This document shows positions 61,694 through 64,000 of a DNA stretch of 64,000 bases, piece by piece. The position numbers and the translations under genes are program-made. Each line of letters opens with the position of its first letter. Positions within the stretch are counted from its first letter, which is position 1. The notes beneath the pieces are model-generated. The model made no database searches. It saw only the letters and a list, made by a program, of their open reading frames with translations, and was not told where the DNA came from. This DNA is from Ornithinibacillus sp. 4-3 (GTDB lineage: Bacteria; Bacillota; Bacilli; Bacillales; Amphibacillaceae). The stretch is from assembly GCF_040958695.1 (NCBI RefSeq), contig NZ_CP162599.1:3258001-3322000 (forward strand), read 5' to 3'.

Positions 61694-63289
61694 TTATTGA
61701 TTAAGGCTTGTGTTCCAGAATACTGGTCCATCTAAGTATAAGAAGCCTTCAATGTTTTTGTTAACTCCCATAACTGTAGTATAGTCAGAGATTTTTAGAA
61801 TCGGAAGAATCTCCCAAGAATGACCTTGTAGCTCATCCCAGAATACTTTAGCTTCTTCAATTGTATCTGCTGTTGCGATATCTTTTAATAATTGTTCTGT
61901 TTTCTCATCTTCTGGTCCATCAATCCAAGTATCATTATAGAATAATTGTTCTACTGGTGTCATAGTCATTGGGAAACCTGTAATTAGTAGGTCCCACTTT
62001 GATGGATCATCACGTAGGGTTAAAACAGTTGCCCAATCATATACTTCTAAGTCAACTTTAATTCCAACTTGTTCTAGCTGTTCTTTAATAATAACAGCAG
62101 AATCATACATATAGGAATATTCACGTGATGTAATGAATGTTAATGGCTCGCCATCATAATTTATTTCATCTAATAATGCTTGTACTTTATCAGGGTCAGG
62201 ATTATTATATAGCTCTTCCCCTTCAGTTGATGCCCATGCTTCTTGTTCTACTTGCATATAGCTCGAAGACATTCTGTACTTACCACCTAATGCAGCGTTT
62301 GCAATATCTTCTAAATTCAGTGCCGCATTAACGGCTTGGCGCATTTTCACTTCTGCAAATTGACCTTCAAACTTATTGAATACAATTCCATATTGCCCAA
62401 TAATTGGCGCAACTGCTTCTACATCTTCTGCACTTTCTAATTGATCAAACATATCATAGCTCATCCCGTGACCAATATGGTACTGACCTGTAGTAACTCC
62501 ACCTAATTGTGTATTTGGATCTGGAACAAAGTTAATATATACATTATCAAAATAAGCAATTCTTTCTCCAGCTAGACCATCCGCCGTTTCTTCGCGTGGA
62601 GTATAATCTTCAAACTTCTCTAAATGTACATATTGGTCTTGTTTCCATTCGACAAACTTGAATGGCGCTGTTCCAATATGTTCTTCTACTCCTGTTTCTG
62701 TTGCTGCTTCAACAATTTCCTTTGGCATAATTCCTGGGAATTGTAATGTTCCTCCTAAGGCTAAAAGAACAAAAATAGATGGTTCCTGTAATTTTAATTC
62801 TACTGTGTACTTGTCAACTTCTTCAAATGTACCTTCTCCAATTAAAGATTGTGCAGTTGAAGATCTTTCTAGCCATCTGTTCATGGAAGCTACAACATCG
62901 TCTGCTGTCATTTCTTCTCCATTATGGAATTTAATACCTTCACGTAGATTAAATGTATAAGTTAATCCATCCTCACTTATTTCCCAAGACTCTGCTAGCA
63001 TGGGTTGCGGTTCATAAGCAGAATCAATGGTAACAAGCGTTTCATAAATATGTCTCGAAATATCACGTGTTGCCGTAGCTGTAGACATAATTGGATCGAT
63101 TGTTGGTGGTTGTGTATTTAAGACAAACTGCAAATCTCCGCCTGCAGTTTGCTCTCCACTGCTTTCATTATTATCGTTGCTGCCTTCTGAGTTATTATCA
63201 GAAGAATTATCGTCATTATTACTACATGCAGCTAGTACCAATAGTACCGCTAAGAACATTAGCAATAACGTCTTATTAATTACTTTCAT
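61694..63289 (-). CDS. Peptide-type ABC transporter substrate-binding lipoprotein (SBP 10)
   Basis: 531 aa. Lipobox L-A-A-C with Cys22, an Asn/Asp/Ser linker of about 25 residues, L-N-T-Q-P-P-T-I-D-P-I-M-S-T-A-T-A-T-R-D, NLREGIKFHNGEEM, DVVASMNRWLE, EHIGTAPFKFVEWKQDQYVH (G-T-A-P instead of G-T-G-P), T-T-G-Q-Y-H-I in place of L-x-x-G-E-Y-D, C-terminal GPVFWNTSLNQ. The most divergent SBP here in the ligand-lobe motifs, so it probably has a different ligand. ATG upstream of GGGGG-rich leader. Monocistronic. Confidence 0.9.
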   Translation of the reverse strand: MKVINKTLLLMFLAVLLVLAACSNNDDNSSDNNSEGSNDNNESSGEQTAGGDLQFVLNTQPPTIDPIMSTATATRDISRHIYETLVTIDSAYEPQPMLAESWEISEDGLTYTFNLREGIKFHNGEEMTADDVVASMNRWLERSSTAQSLIGEGTFEEVDKYTVELKLQEPSIFVLLALGGTLQFPGIMPKEIVEAATETGVEEHIGTAPFKFVEWKQDQYVHLEKFEDYTPREETADGLAGERIAYFDNVYINFVPDPNTQLGGVTTGQYHIGHGMSYDMFDQLESAEDVEAVAPIIGQYGIVFNKFEGQFAEVKMRQAVNAALNLEDIANAALGGKYRMSSSYMQVEQEAWASTEGEELYNNPDPDKVQALLDEINYDGEPLTFITSREYSYMYDSAVIIKEQLEQVGIKVDLEVYDWATVLTLRDDPSKWDLLITGFPMTMTPVEQLFYNDTWIDGPEDEKTEQLLKDIATADTIEEAKVFWDELQGHSWEILPILKISDYTTVMGVNKNIEGFLYLDGPVFWNTSLNQ

Positions 63290-63641
63290 TTAAAATACCC
63301 CCAAAAAATAATTTTTTCTTTATTTATGACAACATTTCGTTGCTCTGTCTTTCTGTAATTTTTTAACATCAAAAGTTGACTGTAAACCCCACTTATTTCA
63401 TCATTATATGTAGATTCTAAGGAGGTTTGTTTGGGATCAACAGCCTATGAAAGCTAGTTGATTCATTTCAAAATCTGCAAATATTTACCAGAGGACCAGT
63501 CGTTTGAATATTCGCTTTATTTTCCAAAAATGGCTTCCTTCCAAAACATGAAGCGCTTTCATTTTTCGACAAAAAAAATACAGTGACAATTTACATCATA
63601 CAATCTATCTAGCAATATTTCAACTATTAACCTAAAAAACA
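63290..63641. other. Intergenic region upstream of SBP 10 and the IS1182-type element
   Basis: AT-rich; no gene seen. It contains ACATTTCG at 63332, an octamer also near the starts of SBPs 1 (ACATTTCC) and 4, and an AAGCGCTTTCA half of a cre-like palindrome near 63550. Confidence 0.4.
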
Positions 63642-64000
63642 GGGGCTGTCCAAAAAGTCAGTGAAAACTGCTTTTCTATGACGGCCCTTTTTTTCTTTAT
63701 TCTTCCTAAAAAACATATAAAAAAATCGCCTTTTCTTGTAAAATGGAGTTACCACACAACATTTCAGAAAGGGCGATTTTTTATGAAATCTCATACAAAT
63801 TGTACCACACAAACGACACTTCCTCTAGAGGTAATCGAGGAAAAAGTTACAGCTTCTAACCCAGCAACTCCCTTATTTAAACCTTACGATAACCGACAAA
63901 GCACGGTGATTTTTGATATCCAAGATTATATCCCTACACATCATGTAGCACGAGTGGTAGATGAAATGGTGGAGCGTATCCCAAAGGAACAGCTCTATCG
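63642..64000 (+). mobile_element. Left end of an IS1182-type insertion sequence (continues past window)
   Basis: Begins with GGGGCTGTCCAAAAAGTC, the usual terminal sequence type of this family, followed after about 140 bp by the transposase start. Right end and target duplication lie outside the window. Confidence 0.7.
63783..64000 (+). CDS. IS1182-type transposase, N-terminal part
   Basis: 73 codons read by hand, open to the window edge. After a variable start (M-K-S-H-T-N-C-T-T-Q) comes L-F-K-P-Y-D-N-R-Q-S, then Y-I-P-T-H-H-V-A-R-V-V-D-E-M-V-E-R-I, the N-terminal region of IS1182/IS1182-like DDE transposases. The catalytic DDE residues are beyond the edge. ATG 63783 with AGAAAGGG upstream. 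Intactness cannot be judged. Confidence 0.85.
   Translation, partial: MKSHTNCTTQTTLPLEVIEEKVTASNPATPLFKPYDNRQSTVIFDIQDYIPTHHVARVVDEMVERIPKEQLY

Noticed and set aside
63547..63563. cre-like palindrome GAAGCGCTTTC upstream of SBP 10
   Set aside because: One half-site lacks three consensus bases and it lies about 260 nt from the gene, beyond a typical control position.
1..64000. tRNA, rRNA or replication origin
   Set aside because: No cloverleaf-type sequence, rRNA segment or DnaA-box cluster was noticed on reading either strand.

Overview
The window is AT-rich DNA with Shine-Dalgarno-led genes, glycerol-phosphate wall teichoic acid genes, a DUF1659/DUF2922/YvrJ cluster, and WalR- and CodY-type sites. 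This suggests a Bacillaceae member (Firmicutes), most like Oceanobacillus/Virgibacillus-type species. The genus is inference from memory of gene content and repeat families, not from a search.

Layout. (1) 1-8.9 kb, minus strand: a VOC/glyoxalase-like protein (partial), an AbgB-like M20 hydrolase, two peptide-type solute-binding lipoproteins (SBPs), a thiamine-diphosphate acetolactate-synthase-like enzyme with a CodY-like box under its promoter, a dispersed palindromic repeat, and an M42 aminopeptidase. (2) 9-18.8 kb: a LysM x4-NlpC/P60 endopeptidase with a WalR-type box, an IS200-type element, an N-methyl amino acid oxidase, the small DUF1659/DUF2922/YvrJ genes, an LCP protein, a DNA alkylation repair protein, then prophage debris (small coiled-coil membrane protein, IS3 fossil, XRE repressor with palindromic operators, ImmA/IrrE protease) and an aldo/keto reductase. 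(3) 18.9-32.8 kb: wall teichoic acid block. A five-gene minus operon (GT2-TagF fusion, TagF-like, TagE-like, TagG, TagH) lies beside a giant GW/SH3/glucosaminidase autolysin. tagD, tagB and an LCP ligase are transcribed the other way. (4) 33-63.3 kb: an accessory scavenging region. It holds eight more SBPs (ten in the window) interleaved with an M20 amidohydrolase, an M81 (MlrC-like) hydrolase, a cytosolic CapA-like phosphatase, a cytosolic class-A-beta-lactamase-like serine hydrolase, a dipeptide-epimerase-type enolase, adenine deaminase and a threonine synthase. Also here are an LtaS-like enzyme, an Rpn nuclease, a GNAT protein, YciI and an unknown 421-aa protein. (5) 63.6 kb to the end: left end of an IS1182-type element.

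How it fits together. No ABC permease or ATPase of the peptide-uptake class occurs in the window (TagGH is an exporter), so the ten SBPs must borrow a transporter encoded elsewhere. In four places an SBP gene is followed, on the same strand, by a stable hairpin and then a cytosolic hydrolase or related enzyme. This looks like one repeated unit: 'capture lipoprotein, hairpin that lowers downstream expression, hydrolase for the imported ligand'. The enzyme set (M20, M42, M81, CapA, serine hydrolase, epimerase) points to peptides with unusual linkages, such as D-residues, gamma-glutamyl bonds, N-acyl groups or cyclic forms. The ligands themselves are not known from sequence.
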